64,000 nt of DNA from an uncultured Bacteroides sp. (GTDB lineage: Bacteria > Bacteroidota > Bacteroidia > Bacteroidales > Bacteroidaceae). Location: the NCBI RefSeq assembly GCF_949298305.1, contig NZ_CASFWU010000010.1, positions 1 through 64,000 of the forward strand, read 5' to 3'. Both the position numbers and the translations under genes were made by a program. Positions 8,280 through 17,349 of this stretch are shown piece by piece (the first letter of the stretch is position 1; every line of letters starts with the position of its first letter). The notes under the pieces were generated by a model that had not been told where the DNA came from, did no database searches, and was given only the letters and a program-made list of their open reading frames with translations.

Positions 8280-11196
8280 CGTTGCTCGCCGACAAGAACT
8301 TCAGGATGGAGGCCATGATGGCGGCACGGTCCGTTTCCTGTCGGATGCTCTCGAAGGGGAAGCCCATGACGAAGGTGCGGTAGTCGTTGCCCCGATAGGC
8401 CGTAGCGGAGGACAGGTTGCCGTAGGCGTATGTCAGGGCTGTGAAGGCGGGCGCTACGGGCAGGATGCAGTCGGACGCAGGGACGGCATAGCTGTCCTCG
8501 TTGGGAGTGGCGGGGAAACTGAATGTGCGTCCCAGTCCGCGGATGTAGGTCTGGTCGCCGCCTCCCTTGATGCTGGCGCCGAAGCGGCACTTCAGCACTT
8601 CGCTCACAAACTCCTGGTCGCCTTGCGAGCCGTCCATGTCGCTCGTCACGTAGGCACCGCTGACCAGCAGGTTGCCGCCCGAACGGCAGTAGGAGGTGAG
8701 GACGCGCTGCATGGCCGAGGAGAAGGTCTTGTAGCGCACGTTGCGGGCGGGGTTGCTGGCAGCGTCGTCCTTCTCCAAACCCAAGATGAGGTCTACTATC
8801 GGGTAATCTTCCAATGAGACTACGCCGTTCTCCACCGCTTCGTCGCTGCACGAAACAAAGCTGTAGCCGCCTGCGGCCTGAATGGCCTTGCCGTGTATGA
8901 AGGGATAGTCGAAAGTGTTGCCCGCTATCCTGACTCCTTCCAGCTCGCTGCTGCTTTCGCCCAGGGTCTTGCCTGCATTCTTGCGGTTGAAGTCCTGCTG
9001 GGCTCCACAGAGCGAGATGTCGTAGAGGTAGGGGACGCCCGCATCTTGCGAGAGGTCGAAGCCTGCCTGTTGGGCGTTGTTGATGACAGCAGGGCCACTG
9101 ATGCGGTCGAAGCCGTTCACGATGAGTACCCGGCTCTCTTCGCGCTTGGCCTTGTAGGCGGAGAGTATCTCGGAGGGAAAGCTCTCGCCGCCGCGGTTGA
9201 CGGCTGTCACCTTGAACGAATAGACAATGCCCGGCTCTATCTTGGCGGTATAGGAGGGGTTGCTGACACGCACGCCGTTGTCGAATCCGCCCCGCCCGAT
9301 GCGCGTATAGACAATGTATTCGCGAGGTGTGGCGGTGGGTTCCAGCGGGTCTTCCACGCCCTGCCAGGTCAGTTCGAGGGTGTTCTTCTTCCGCCCGAAC
9401 CGGATGGCAAAGCGGCTGACGGGCAGGGGTTGCACCACGTAGTCCTCGCCATGCTGGTTGCAGAGGTATTGCAGGATGGCCTTGTAGAGCGAACGGCCCA
9501 CGGTGAACTTGAAGTTGGGGTCGTGACCCAGCTGCATGTCGGCAAAGTTCTGGTGTGAGAGAAGCTCTACAATGGTGGACGGCACGGCGGGCAGGCGTGT
9601 CTCGCTATAATTGCGGTCCCACAGGCTGCGGCGTGTCCAGTCGGTGTTGAAGGTGGAGCGTATGTCCCGCTGCAGTTGGGTGAGCAGGATGTCCGACAGG
9701 TCGCGCGAGGCATAGCGGTCGGTGCGGGCGGAGAGCAGGCCGTTGTTGAAGTTGGTGGTATAGATGCCCAAGGTGCCTACGATGCGGTCCTCCTGGCTGT
9801 AGCCGGCATCGCTGTGCAGGGCCATGCTCATCTCGAAAGGTACGCCCAGTCCTTTTTCTTCGGGGTTGAAGACGGAGCTGCCCGACAGGTAGTTGAGCAT
9901 TCGCGAGCGGGTGTTGATGTCGTCGTCATAGTCGTTGTCGGCCTGTGGCCTGCCGTAGACAGAGGTAGGCATACCTGCCCACTGGGCGGAGTAGCGTGCT
10001 CCCTCCAGGTAGCGGGGCAGGCCGCTGATTTGTCCGCCCCGGCGGATGTTGCCCATGCCGCCGCCAAAGCGGACGGCATCGGCGCAAACCACACCTTTTT
10101 CCTTGCTTTCGTTGCTCAGTACCACCATGCCGTAGTCGTTGCAACCCTTGTCGAACATGAAGGTGCCCAGATAGACCCAGGTGCCTCCACCCATCTGCTG
10201 GTTGACCTTGAACTCGGTGACGCCTCCGTTGTGAAACACCAGGTATTTGGCATCGCTCACGCTTTGCGGAAGGGTCTGGTAAGAGACGTAGACGGCATAT
10301 TCGCCCGTCTCGGGTATGTCAGGCACCCACTCGGCAAAGGCGCGGTCTTTTTTCTTCTCGGTGGGGGCAAAGCGGGCTGTGCCGTCCAGGAAGGGATTCT
10401 CTCCGTCGTTGTACGTCCTTTTGCGTTGGGCAAAGCCGGGTTTGTCCGTTGTCCGCCAGTCGGCCTTGCGGCTTTTGCCTTCGATGTAGAGCGAGCGGTT
10501 GCCGGCAGGAGTGTTGTCGTTGTCCACAATGACTTCCAGCCTCTGTGTGTCGCGTTCGCGGGGGGTGAAGACGATGGCACCGGCATTTTCGAGCATGGGG
10601 ATGAGGTAGGGGAGGACAAAGGATTGGGTGAACTGGTCTTCGGTGGTGCAGAACAGGCGCGGACGCTGCCAACCCCACTTACCTTTGTCGTTGAGGTAGT
10701 ACTTGCCATGGCTCTGCCAGAGGGCGATGTGCTTGCCTTCCAGTCCGCGGCTGATGTCGTAGGGGCGGGAAGTGCGGCTCACCCATGGATTTCCCTTGTA
10801 CTCCAGCTTGCTGAACAGGCGGTTCTTGTCCTGCTTCTTCTTGCGGTAATAGTTGGGTATCAGTTCTTCAATGGGGCGTCCGCCGGCCGAGAGGATGACG
10901 TCGTAGTAGCGTACAGGGCCGGGAAGCAGTTGGCGGATGCTGCGGTAGATGCCGTCGGTAATCTCTTGCCTGAAGGGCTGGTAGGCGAAGCGGTCGTTGG
11001 CATAGATGAAGATTTCCTTGCGGGGGTAGTCAATGCGGAAACTGTCCAGCCGACAGGTGCCGATGTCCGTTGCCGAGCAAGTGTATTGTCTGAAAAACGT
11101 CTGGAGCCGCTCTTTCACATTCTGTTCGATGTCTTGCGCAAAGAGGGCGTTGCTTCCCCAGCAGAGGAGAAATAGCAGGAAAACAATCTTTTTCAT
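8275..11196 (-). CDS. Exported golvesin/amidase-like protein with Fn3 domain (annotated as xanthan lyase in relatives)
   Basis: A 973-residue protein with a 20-residue signal peptide (ends LFA-QD). The order is: an N-terminal region (about 25-330) with IALWQSHGKYY and PYLIPMLENAGAIVFTPRERD, resembling N-acetylmuramoyl-L-alanine amidase folds; a golvesin-type beta domain (WVPDIPETGEYAVYVSYQ); a second amidase-like part (MALHSDAGY, VPSTIVELLSHQNFADMQL); a fibronectin type III domain (about 655-720, REYIVYTR...YSFKVTAVNRGGES); and a C-terminal alpha/beta domain (RVLIVNGFDRI) resembling the class-I glutamine amidotransferase fold. The histidine and glutamate residues fit a zinc amidase acting on cell wall, but I cannot confirm the metal site. 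It is monocistronic between a nagB-side terminator and the GAGCTAC hairpin. Relatives are often labelled xanthan lyase, which the domains do not support. Confidence 0.75.
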   Translation of the reverse strand: MKKIVFLLFLLCWGSNALFAQDIEQNVKERLQTFFRQYTCSATDIGTCRLDSFRIDYPRKEIFIYANDRFAYQPFRQEITDGIYRSIRQLLPGPVRYYDVILSAGGRPIEELIPNYYRKKKQDKNRLFSKLEYKGNPWVSRTSRPYDISRGLEGKHIALWQSHGKYYLNDKGKWGWQRPRLFCTTEDQFTQSFVLPYLIPMLENAGAIVFTPRERDTQRLEVIVDNDNTPAGNRSLYIEGKSRKADWRTTDKPGFAQRKRTYNDGENPFLDGTARFAPTEKKKDRAFAEWVPDIPETGEYAVYVSYQTLPQSVSDAKYLVFHNGGVTEFKVNQQMGGGTWVYLGTFMFDKGCNDYGMVVLSNESKEKGVVCADAVRFGGGMGNIRRGGQISGLPRYLEGARYSAQWAGMPTSVYGRPQADNDYDDDINTRSRMLNYLSGSSVFNPEEKGLGVPFEMSMALHSDAGYSQEDRIVGTLGIYTTNFNNGLLSARTDRYASRDLSDILLTQLQRDIRSTFNTDWTRRSLWDRNYSETRLPAVPSTIVELLSHQNFADMQLGHDPNFKFTVGRSLYKAILQYLCNQHGEDYVVQPLPVSRFAIRFGRKKNTLELTWQGVEDPLEPTATPREYIVYTRIGRGGFDNGVRVSNPSYTAKIEPGIVYSFKVTAVNRGGESFPSEILSAYKAKREESRVLIVNGFDRISGPAVINNAQQAGFDLSQDAGVPYLYDISLCGAQQDFNRKNAGKTLGESSSELEGVRIAGNTFDYPFIHGKAIQAAGGYSFVSCSDEAVENGVVSLEDYPIVDLILGLEKDDAASNPARNVRYKTFSSAMQRVLTSYCRSGGNLLVSGAYVTSDMDGSQGDQEFVSEVLKCRFGASIKGGGDQTYIRGLGRTFSFPATPNEDSYAVPASDCILPVAPAFTALTYAYGNLSSATAYRGNDYRTFVMGFPFESIRQETDRAAIMASILKFLSASNE

Positions 11197-11304
11197 ATTG
11201 TGGGGCGGTTGATGATGGGCTGTTTGCGGAAGACAGCAGATGGCATTCTGTCCTTGACATGCCCGATGTTACCTTTTTATTATTCTATTTTTCTTGTTTC
11301 GGGC

Positions 11305-11313
11305 GCAAAAGTA
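11305..11313 (-). promoter_or_regulatory. Predicted -7 element for the 973-aa gene
   Basis: The minus strand reads TACTTTTGC, close to TAnnTTTGC, just past the terminator of the nag operon. It would give a leader of about 100 nt for the gene starting at 11196. No clear -33 site. Confidence 0.45.
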
Positions 11314-11314
11314 G

Positions 11315-11352
11315 ATAAAAAAAGAGTGGGAAACGTTGTGCTTCCCACTCTT
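11315..11352 (-). terminator. Rho-independent terminator of the nagA-nagB-like operon
   Basis: Arms AAGAGTGGGAA and TTCCCACTCTT (11342-11352 and 11322-11332 on the plus strand) form a perfect hairpin. On the minus strand it is followed by a run of seven T. It lies 21 bp after the stop codon of the NagB-like gene. Confidence 0.9.
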
Positions 11353-11373
11353 CTTGTTTCGATTTAGCAAACT

Positions 11374-13365
11374 TTACAACGGAATGTACTCCACAAAAGC
11401 CTCCATGGCTTCGTAGGATGCCAGGCCGAGGCTGTCGTAGAGAGCAGCCGTGCCGCGGTTGCGGTCTTCGCTGCGCTGCCAGAACAGGCGCTCGTCGTTG
11501 CCCAGGAAAGGCGCGCTCTCCATCTGGCTTTGGTGCTTCAGGATGGAGTTGCGTTTGGCACGAAGCTCTTCGGGGCTGATGGGGACAGCCATCTCGATGT
11601 TCTCGATTTCCCATTCGGCCCAGGCTCCGCGATACATCCAGATGCGGCATTCCTTCAACCATTCGGCACCCTCTTCCTTCTCCAGGTCGATGGCAGCGAA
11701 GACTGCGTCGGTGCAGACACGGTGTGTGCCGTGCGGGTCGGCCAGGTCGCCTGCCACGAAAATCTGATGAGGCTTCACCTCACGCAGCAGGTTGCGCACG
11801 ATTTCCACATCGGCCTCGCTGATGGGGTTCTTCTGTATCTTGCCGGTCTCGTAGAAGGGCAGGTCGAGGAAGTGGCAGTGGTCAAGCGGGATGTTGTTGT
11901 ACGTGCAGGCCGTGCGTGCTTCGCCGCGGCGTATCAGGCCCTTGATGGTGAGGATGTCGCGCGTGTCCATGTCGCCGTCCTTCTTCTCACGCAGGAATTG
12001 GCGGATTTCCTTGTACTTTTCGTTGATGGTCTGGTCGGCACTGTTGTTGAAGAGCTGGTTGAAACCGTTGATGAAGTGCAGGAAGCGGATGACTTCTTCG
12101 TCGCCCACGGCAATGTTGCCGCTGGTCTCGTAGGCCACGTGCACGTCGTGCTTCTGCTCTACCAGGCGGCGGATGGTGCCTCCCATGGAGATGACGTCGT
12201 CATCGGGATGGGGCGAGAAGACAACCACACGTTTGGGGTAAGGCATGGCCCGTTCGGGACGATAAGTATCGTCGGCATTCGGCTTTCCGCCTGGCCAGCC
12301 TGTGATGGTGTGCTGGAGGTCGTTGAATATCTTGATGTTGACATTGTAGGCCGAACCGTAGAGGGCCAGCAGTTCGCTCAGACCGTTCTCGTTGTAGTCC
12401 TTGTTGGTCAGTTTCAGGATGGGCTTGCCGGTGAGCTGGCACAGCCATACGATGGCGCTGCGTATCAGCTTGTCGTTCCATTCGCACGACGTAACCAGCC
12501 ACGGACGCTGGATGCGCGTCAGGTTGGCTGCGGCGCTGAGGTCGATGGCTACATGCGCATTGTTGTGCGTCTGCAGGTAAGAGGCCGGGATGGTGTCCGT
12601 AATGTTGCCTTCCACGCATTCTTTAATCATCTTGGCCTTTTCCTCACCCCAGGCCATCAGGTAAATCTTCTTGGCGGCCAGGATGGTGGCCACGCCCATG
12701 GTGATGGAGCTGATGGGGGTATTCTCGATGTTGCCGAACATTTTGGCGGCATCGTTGCGTGAGGCATTGTCCAACAGAATCAGGCGGGTCGTGGAGTTCA
12801 GGCGTGAGCCCGGCTCGTTGAAGCCGATGTTGCCCACGCGGCCGATGCCCAGCAGGGCTATGTCAATTCCACCGAAACTTTCGATGCGCTGTTCGTAGAG
12901 TCGGCAGTACTCGAAGATGGTGTCTTTGGGCATGTTTCCGTTGGGGCTGAAGATGTTTTGCGGGTCAATGTCCACATGGTCCAACAACATTTCTTTCAGT
13001 GAGTTCAGGTTGCTGTTGATGGCGTCTGCGGCAAGGGGATAATATTCGTAGAGGTTGAATACAATGACGTTGCGGAAACTCAATCCTTCTTCCTGGTGCA
13101 TCCGGATGAGGGCTGAATACACATTGCGCGGTGTGTTTCCGCCAGCCAATGCCAGCACGCAGAAGCGGCCCGCTTTCTGTTTCTCGCGGATAGCCTGTGC
13201 TATGTCGAGAGCCACCTGTTTGGCTCCTTCTTCCGGCGATTCATAGATGTCTGTCGGAATTTTCTCCAACCGTGTCAGCACCGACCGTTCAAAGGCATTT
13301 TCGGGTCTGTAATACCTGGTGGAGACTCTGTTGAGAGTGATTTGGGAACTGAGATTGGTTTTCAT
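11374..13365 (-). CDS. nagB: NagB-like (glucosamine-6-phosphate deaminase-like) protein fused to a PIG-L deacetylase domain
   Basis: This 663-residue protein joins an N-terminal NagB-type sugar isomerase domain (about 30-300) to a C-terminal PIG-L/LmbE domain (about 380-600). The PIG-L zinc motif is intact: H386-P-D-D-D, with a later PHGTHR histidine. In the NagB part, FNLYEYYPL replaces the usual FNMDEY motif (Y106 where E. coli NagB has D72), and GIGRVGNIGFNEP replaces GxGxDGHIAFNEP (V177 for D141 and N179 for H143); only E184 is kept. Deamination of glucosamine-6-phosphate is therefore doubtful. Proteins of this length and fusion are typical of Bacteroides, so this is a family trait rather than local decay. 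It is 34 bp downstream of nagA in one operon, pointing to amino-sugar metabolism, perhaps as a sensor or a different isomerase/deacetylase. Confidence 0.85.
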   Translation of the reverse strand: MKTNLSSQITLNRVSTRYYRPENAFERSVLTRLEKIPTDIYESPEEGAKQVALDIAQAIREKQKAGRFCVLALAGGNTPRNVYSALIRMHQEEGLSFRNVIVFNLYEYYPLAADAINSNLNSLKEMLLDHVDIDPQNIFSPNGNMPKDTIFEYCRLYEQRIESFGGIDIALLGIGRVGNIGFNEPGSRLNSTTRLILLDNASRNDAAKMFGNIENTPISSITMGVATILAAKKIYLMAWGEEKAKMIKECVEGNITDTIPASYLQTHNNAHVAIDLSAAANLTRIQRPWLVTSCEWNDKLIRSAIVWLCQLTGKPILKLTNKDYNENGLSELLALYGSAYNVNIKIFNDLQHTITGWPGGKPNADDTYRPERAMPYPKRVVVFSPHPDDDVISMGGTIRRLVEQKHDVHVAYETSGNIAVGDEEVIRFLHFINGFNQLFNNSADQTINEKYKEIRQFLREKKDGDMDTRDILTIKGLIRRGEARTACTYNNIPLDHCHFLDLPFYETGKIQKNPISEADVEIVRNLLREVKPHQIFVAGDLADPHGTHRVCTDAVFAAIDLEKEEGAEWLKECRIWMYRGAWAEWEIENIEMAVPISPEELRAKRNSILKHQSQMESAPFLGNDERLFWQRSEDRNRGTAALYDSLGLASYEAMEAFVEYIPL

Positions 13366-13399
13366 AAAATAGAAATATTAAATGAATAAAAAAAGATTG

Positions 13400-14572
13400 T
13401 CACGAGATGGATAAGGTGTCCGTTTCGGGCACGAGCTGCCCCATGGCCCATACGGCTCTGATTTTAAGTTCGTCGTCCATGACGATGATGTCGGCGTCTT
13501 TGCCTTTCTGGAGCGAGCCCTTGCGGTCGTAGACACCCATGATGCGTGCGGGCGTTTCCGAAGCCATGCGTACGGCATCCGCCAGGGGAATGTCTGCCTT
13601 CTGCACCATGGTGCGTATCAGGCGGTCCATGGTGGCCACACTGCCGGCCAGTGCCGAGCGGTCGGCCAGCTTGCAGACTCCGTCTTCGATGATGACGCGC
13701 GGGTCGAACGCTTCCTGGCTGTCGCTGGCGGCGCATGCCAGGGCATCGGTGATGAGGCAGGTGCGCTCCACACCTTTTATCTTATAGACCAGACGCAGGA
13801 TGGTGGGCGGTACATGGATGCCGTCTGCCACAACCTCTACGGTCATGTTGTCCATCAGGTAGATGCTTTCCACCGTGCCTTCGTACTTGTACTCGCGGCG
13901 TTTGTGGAAGCCCGGCATGGCATTGTAGAAGTGGGTGGCATGAGTATAGCCGGCTTCGTAACCGGTGCGGATGTCTTCAAACTCGGCCTGTGTATGGGCT
14001 ACTGAGGCCAATATCCCCTTGGCTGTGATGTACTTGCCGAACTGCATGGCACCAGGCAATTCGGGAGCGGCATCCCAACGTTTGATGCAGGACCATTTCT
14101 CTACAATGGGGATGTATTCGTAGGGGTCGGGGTTCTTGATGTTCTCAGGCATTTGTCCGCCTGCCATGGCCATGTTCAGGTAATGGCCTTCCAGGTGCAG
14201 GCCCAGAATGGGGCTGTCCTTTTCTGCCATCAGCTTGGTGCAGGTCTCTGCGGCCTGTTCAATCATGGGCACGGTGGAGGAGGAAAGAGTGGGGAAGATA
14301 CTGGTGGTACCATACTTCATGTGTGTGCGGACTGCAGCTCGGAAAGCGTCTTCGGTACATTCCATAAAGTCGCGTCCGCCGCCGCCATGCACATGGATTT
14401 CCACCCCTCCCGGCAGCACGTACATGCCTTTCACATCGATGACTTGGGCACCGATTACAGCCAGGTCGCAGTTGGTCACCTCCAGAATTTTGTTGTCCCT
14501 GATGAGTACGGAACCGTCCTTCAGCCATCCCTGAGGTGTCAGGATGCGGGCATTGATTAATTGAGTCAACAT
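13400..14572 (-). CDS. nagA: N-acetylglucosamine-6-phosphate deacetylase
   Basis: NagA removes acetate from GlcNAc-6-phosphate, giving glucosamine-6-phosphate for glycolysis or cell-wall synthesis. The 390-residue amidohydrolase has normal length. Visible motifs are EIHVHGGGGRDFM (first metal region), E128 in LHLEGHYLN, H193 in SVAHTQAEF, H211/H214 in THATHFYNAM, and the catalytic aspartate D276 in LITDAL. The loop after the metal glutamate reads GHYLN instead of the commoner GPFLN, near the active site. It is the first gene of the operon with the NagB-like/PIG-L gene. The cytoplasmic product has no signal peptide. Confidence 0.95.
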   Translation of the reverse strand: MLTQLINARILTPQGWLKDGSVLIRDNKILEVTNCDLAVIGAQVIDVKGMYVLPGGVEIHVHGGGGRDFMECTEDAFRAAVRTHMKYGTTSIFPTLSSSTVPMIEQAAETCTKLMAEKDSPILGLHLEGHYLNMAMAGGQMPENIKNPDPYEYIPIVEKWSCIKRWDAAPELPGAMQFGKYITAKGILASVAHTQAEFEDIRTGYEAGYTHATHFYNAMPGFHKRREYKYEGTVESIYLMDNMTVEVVADGIHVPPTILRLVYKIKGVERTCLITDALACAASDSQEAFDPRVIIEDGVCKLADRSALAGSVATMDRLIRTMVQKADIPLADAVRMASETPARIMGVYDRKGSLQKGKDADIIVMDDELKIRAVWAMGQLVPETDTLSIS

Positions 14573-15016
14573 AGGATTTAGGATTAAAGTTATTGTTTTA
14601 TAAAGTCTTGTCAGTTGACGTTGTTTTTCAATTTACAAATGTAGGGACTTTTTAGCTATGATACACTCCCTATATCGTGGTATTTTCTTTAAAAAGTACA
14701 AATTCGTGCTTTCAATGTTGATGGCGCATTTGCAAACCATGCGTTGCTTTCGCAAAATTTGGAGTTATTCCACCTGCTATTTGCCTTCTTCCGCAAGCAG
14801 TGTGCGCCCGGTGTGAAACTTCTGCTTTCACCGAATTTGTCTGTCTGTCAGCTTCAAAAAGGCCTGTGAAAGCGTGAAGTTTTTTTCTGAAGAAGCCTTC
14901 ATTGAGGTATGTGAAGGCTGAAACGGTGGAAACAAGGGGCTTATGTCCTGTGAAATCTGGCATACTCTGTGGTGCCCGGTCATTTGAAATTTGATGATGG
15001 ACATGGAGTTTGTCGG
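14573..15016. other. Divergent intergenic region, nagA / SIMPL
   Basis: No gene is supported here. The minus strand carries TACATTTG (14643-14636), a possible -7 for nagA without a good -33. A stem AGCCTTCA/TGAAGGCT (about 14900-14925) is present. A long open frame on the minus strand (14712-15128) is built largely from the 22-bp repeats that follow and has no family resemblance. Confidence 0.5.
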
Positions 15017-15126
15017 ATGTTTGCACAGTCCGTATCGGATGCTTGCATGGTCTGCGGTGGATGCTTGCATGGTCTGCGGTGGATGCTTGCATGGTCTGCG
15101 GTGAATGCTTGCATGGTTCGTAAGCC
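15017..15126. repeat. 22-bp tandem array, 5 copies
   Basis: Units begin at 15017, 15039, 15061, 15083 and 15105. The consensus starts ATGCTTGCATGG and ends TGCGGTGG; the first unit is divergent and the last degenerates. Units are directly abutted, with no spacers. It lies about 100 bp upstream of the SIMPL gene. Confidence 0.9.
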
Positions 15127-15225
15127 ATGTTTGCAGGTTAGAATATGGATAAAAATTCCTAAAGGGGGAGGAATATGCAGAATTTTGATTATGTTTGTAC
15201 GCACATATTTTAAATTCAAGGGCTT

Positions 15226-15927
15226 ATGAAGAATTGGAGAATTGAGGCGATAATCATCGCCATCGGTATCATCATGCTGGGCGTGATGATCAGGAACGGC
15301 ATCAACGATTTCAAGGACAAGGAACGGGTGGTGACGGTGAAGGGACTGGCCGAAATGGAAGTGCCGGCCGACAAGGTGGTGTGGCCGCTGGTCTATAAGG
15401 ACATCGGCAACGACCCGGCTGCGCTCTATACCAATCTGGAGCAGAAGAACAAGGCCATCGTGGAGTTCCTGAAGTCGAACGGCATCGGCGAGGAGGAAAT
15501 CAGCATTGCCCCGCCCGAGGTGATAGACATGCAGGCCGAACGCTATGCCGACCGCAACGTGAACTATCGCTACAACGCCACGTCGGTCATTACCGTGACG
15601 TCGAAGAACGTGGACAAGGTGCGCAAGCTCATGTCCGAGCAGGCCGAACTGATGAAGCAGGGGATTGCCATTACGGGCGGCGACTACCGCTACAACGTGG
15701 TTTATGAGTTTACTGGGCTGAACAATGTGAAGCCGCAAATGATAGAAGAGGCCACGAAGAACGCCCGCGCGGCAGCCGAGAAGTTTGCCAAGGACTCGGA
15801 CAGCAAGCTGGGCAAGATACGCAACGCTTCGCAGGGTCAGTTCACCATTTCGGACCGCGACGCCAATACACCTTATATAAAAAGCATACGGGTGGTGACC
15901 ACCATCAACTATTATCTGCGGAAATAG
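15226..15927 (+). CDS. SIMPL domain (DUF541) protein
   Basis: This 233-residue protein has an N-terminal membrane anchor (about 5-22, AIIIAIGIIMLGVMI) followed by a SIMPL/DUF541 domain, so it probably faces the periplasm. Family-like features include VVTVKGLAEMEVPADKVVW, the ARAAAEKFAKD helix near 180, and the closing SIRVVTTINYYL strand. SIMPL proteins are linked to envelope stress and oxidative stress in other bacteria, but no activity is agreed. The 3' end overlaps the convergent nitrilase-like gene by 23 bp. The start ATG at 15226 gives the whole anchor and is the natural choice. Confidence 0.88.
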   Translation: MKNWRIEAIIIAIGIIMLGVMIRNGINDFKDKERVVTVKGLAEMEVPADKVVWPLVYKDIGNDPAALYTNLEQKNKAIVEFLKSNGIGEEEISIAPPEVIDMQAERYADRNVNYRYNATSVITVTSKNVDKVRKLMSEQAELMKQGIAITGGDYRYNVVYEFTGLNNVKPQMIEEATKNARAAAEKFAKDSDSKLGKIRNASQGQFTISDRDANTPYIKSIRVVTTINYYLRK

Positions 15928-16717
15928 TAAAGCGGTCGGCATCCATCCAGACGGGGAATTTGGCTCTGAATTCCTTCAGACTGTCCAGGGAGAGCGTTGC
16001 GGTGGCAGCGCCCTCCTTGTTGTCTGTCAGGGTGGCAAGCGGAAGGCCCTTGGGGGAGTAGAGGATGCTGCCGCCGTTGTGGGGCAGTCCGTTGCCGTCT
16101 GTCCCGATGCGGTTCACGCCGCAGACGTAGCACATGTTTTCCAGCGCGCGGGCCTGGAGCAGGATGTCCCATACCCGGCGGCGCGAGGCGGGCCAGTTGG
16201 CCACGTAAATCAGCAGGTCGTAGGCATTGTCCGTGTTGCGGCTCCAGACGGGGAAGCGCAGGTCGTAGCACACCAGCAGGAGGATGTTCCAGCCGCGGTA
16301 GGTGATGATGGGGCGTTGGCGGCCGGGGGTGAAGTGTTCTGTCTCGTCGCCCATGCGGAAGAGGTGGCGTTTGTCGTAGTAGAAGCTCTCGCCTTCGGGT
16401 GTCAGGAAGAAGGCGCGGTTGTAGTAGCGCGGTTTTCCGTCCGGCCCGCAGGCTTCGTCGCGGGCCATGAAGCTGCCTGCAAGGGCTGTGCCGTACTGTC
16501 CGGCCCATTGGCGCAAGGTGCTGAGGGTTTCTCCGTCTACCGTTTCGGCCTGAAGGGCGGTGCTGGTGCTGAAGCCGGTGGAGAACGTTTCGGGCAGGAC
16601 GACAAGGTCTGTCTTTCCGCCGACGGCCTCCAGTTCGCCGCGCAGGCGGCGGAGGTTTTCCTGCTTGTTCTCCCAGGCGATGTCGGTCTGGAGGAGGGTG
16701 ATGCGTAGCGGGTTCAT
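15905..16717 (-). CDS. Nitrilase-superfamily amidohydrolase (YafV / omega-amidase-like)
   Basis: A cytoplasmic C-N hydrolase of about 270 residues. The catalytic triad motifs are visible: Glu in LVVLPETFSTGF, Lys in YYDKRHLF, and Cys in LLVCYDLRFPVW. The FSTGF and NRAFFLTPEG context fits the YafV/NIT2 branch, whose members act as omega-amidases on 2-oxoglutaramate or 2-oxosuccinamate, or as metabolite-repair enzymes. I start at ATG 16717; a 25-codon upstream extension begins with TTG and overlaps the acyltransferase stop. It is the third gene after the small protein and the acyltransferase, with a 71-bp gap, and overlaps the SIMPL gene tail to tail. Confidence 0.9.
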   Translation of the reverse strand: MNPLRITLLQTDIAWENKQENLRRLRGELEAVGGKTDLVVLPETFSTGFSTSTALQAETVDGETLSTLRQWAGQYGTALAGSFMARDEACGPDGKPRYYNRAFFLTPEGESFYYDKRHLFRMGDETEHFTPGRQRPIITYRGWNILLLVCYDLRFPVWSRNTDNAYDLLIYVANWPASRRRVWDILLQARALENMCYVCGVNRIGTDGNGLPHNGGSILYSPKGLPLATLTDNKEGAATATLSLDSLKEFRAKFPVWMDADRFTISADNS

Positions 16718-16788
16718 ACGGATGGAATAGGGGGATAGGGAGTGGATGAAACGAAAGCTGGGCGCGTTTCCGGGCAGAGATAAGTCCG

Positions 16789-17349
16789 TCAATAGTCGCC
16801 CAGTGCGAAGTTGTTGGGATGTTTCCCTCTGAAGTTCTTGAAATACAGCTTGATTCGGCGCATGTCCTTCTCCACGTTTCCCGTCGGCACGAATGCGTCT
16901 CCGGCGGTAATGGTCTTGGACGGATAGTCGATGCCTATCAGGGCAATGGGTACCTGCGCTTTCAAGGCTATGTAATAGAATCCCAGCTTCCAGTTGGGAT
17001 TGGCTTTACGCGTGGCTTCGGGTGTGATGGCCAGGTGGAAGTGCTTGCTTCGTGCAAAGCGTTCAGCCATTTGGTCTACCAGTGATGTCTTCCGTTTGCG
17101 GTCTACGGGGATGCCGCCCATAGCCTTGAAGATGGGGCCTAAGGGGAAGAAGAACCATTCCTTTTTCATCATAAAGCTGGTTTTTCCACCCACTGCACCA
17201 TAGAAAAGTTTGCCGATGAGCAGGTCCCAGTTGGAGGTGTGAGGTGCCGCACAAATCACGCACTTGTCGTAGTTCGGCACCGTCACACGGTACTTCCAGC
17301 CCAGCAGGCGATGATAAATAAAGCTGCAAAGGGTTTTCTTTATGCTCAT
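16789..17349 (-). CDS. PlsC-like 1-acylglycerol-3-phosphate acyltransferase family protein
   Basis: The 186-residue product belongs to the lysophosphatidate acyltransferase superfamily. The catalytic H-x4-D motif appears as HTSNWD, followed by FFFPLGPIFKAMGGIPVDR (the acceptor-binding region) and the TPEATRK motif, equivalent to the usual FPEGTR. It is a short member without obvious long membrane spans. It probably esterifies lysophospholipid or a related lipid at the inner membrane; substrate is unknown. Its ATG overlaps the stop of the upstream 89-aa gene in an ATGA arrangement, which suggests translational coupling. Confidence 0.9.
   Translation of the reverse strand: MSIKKTLCSFIYHRLLGWKYRVTVPNYDKCVICAAPHTSNWDLLIGKLFYGAVGGKTSFMMKKEWFFFPLGPIFKAMGGIPVDRKRKTSLVDQMAERFARSKHFHLAITPEATRKANPNWKLGFYYIALKAQVPIALIGIDYPSKTITAGDAFVPTGNVEKDMRRIKLYFKNFRGKHPNNFALGDY

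Noticed and set aside
15017..15126. Possible CRISPR array
   Set aside because: Units of 22 bp are directly joined with no spacers, and there are no cas genes; it is a tandem repeat.
14712..15128. Minus-strand 138-codon frame upstream of nagA
   Set aside because: Half of it is the 22-bp array; the remainder has no recognisable protein features.
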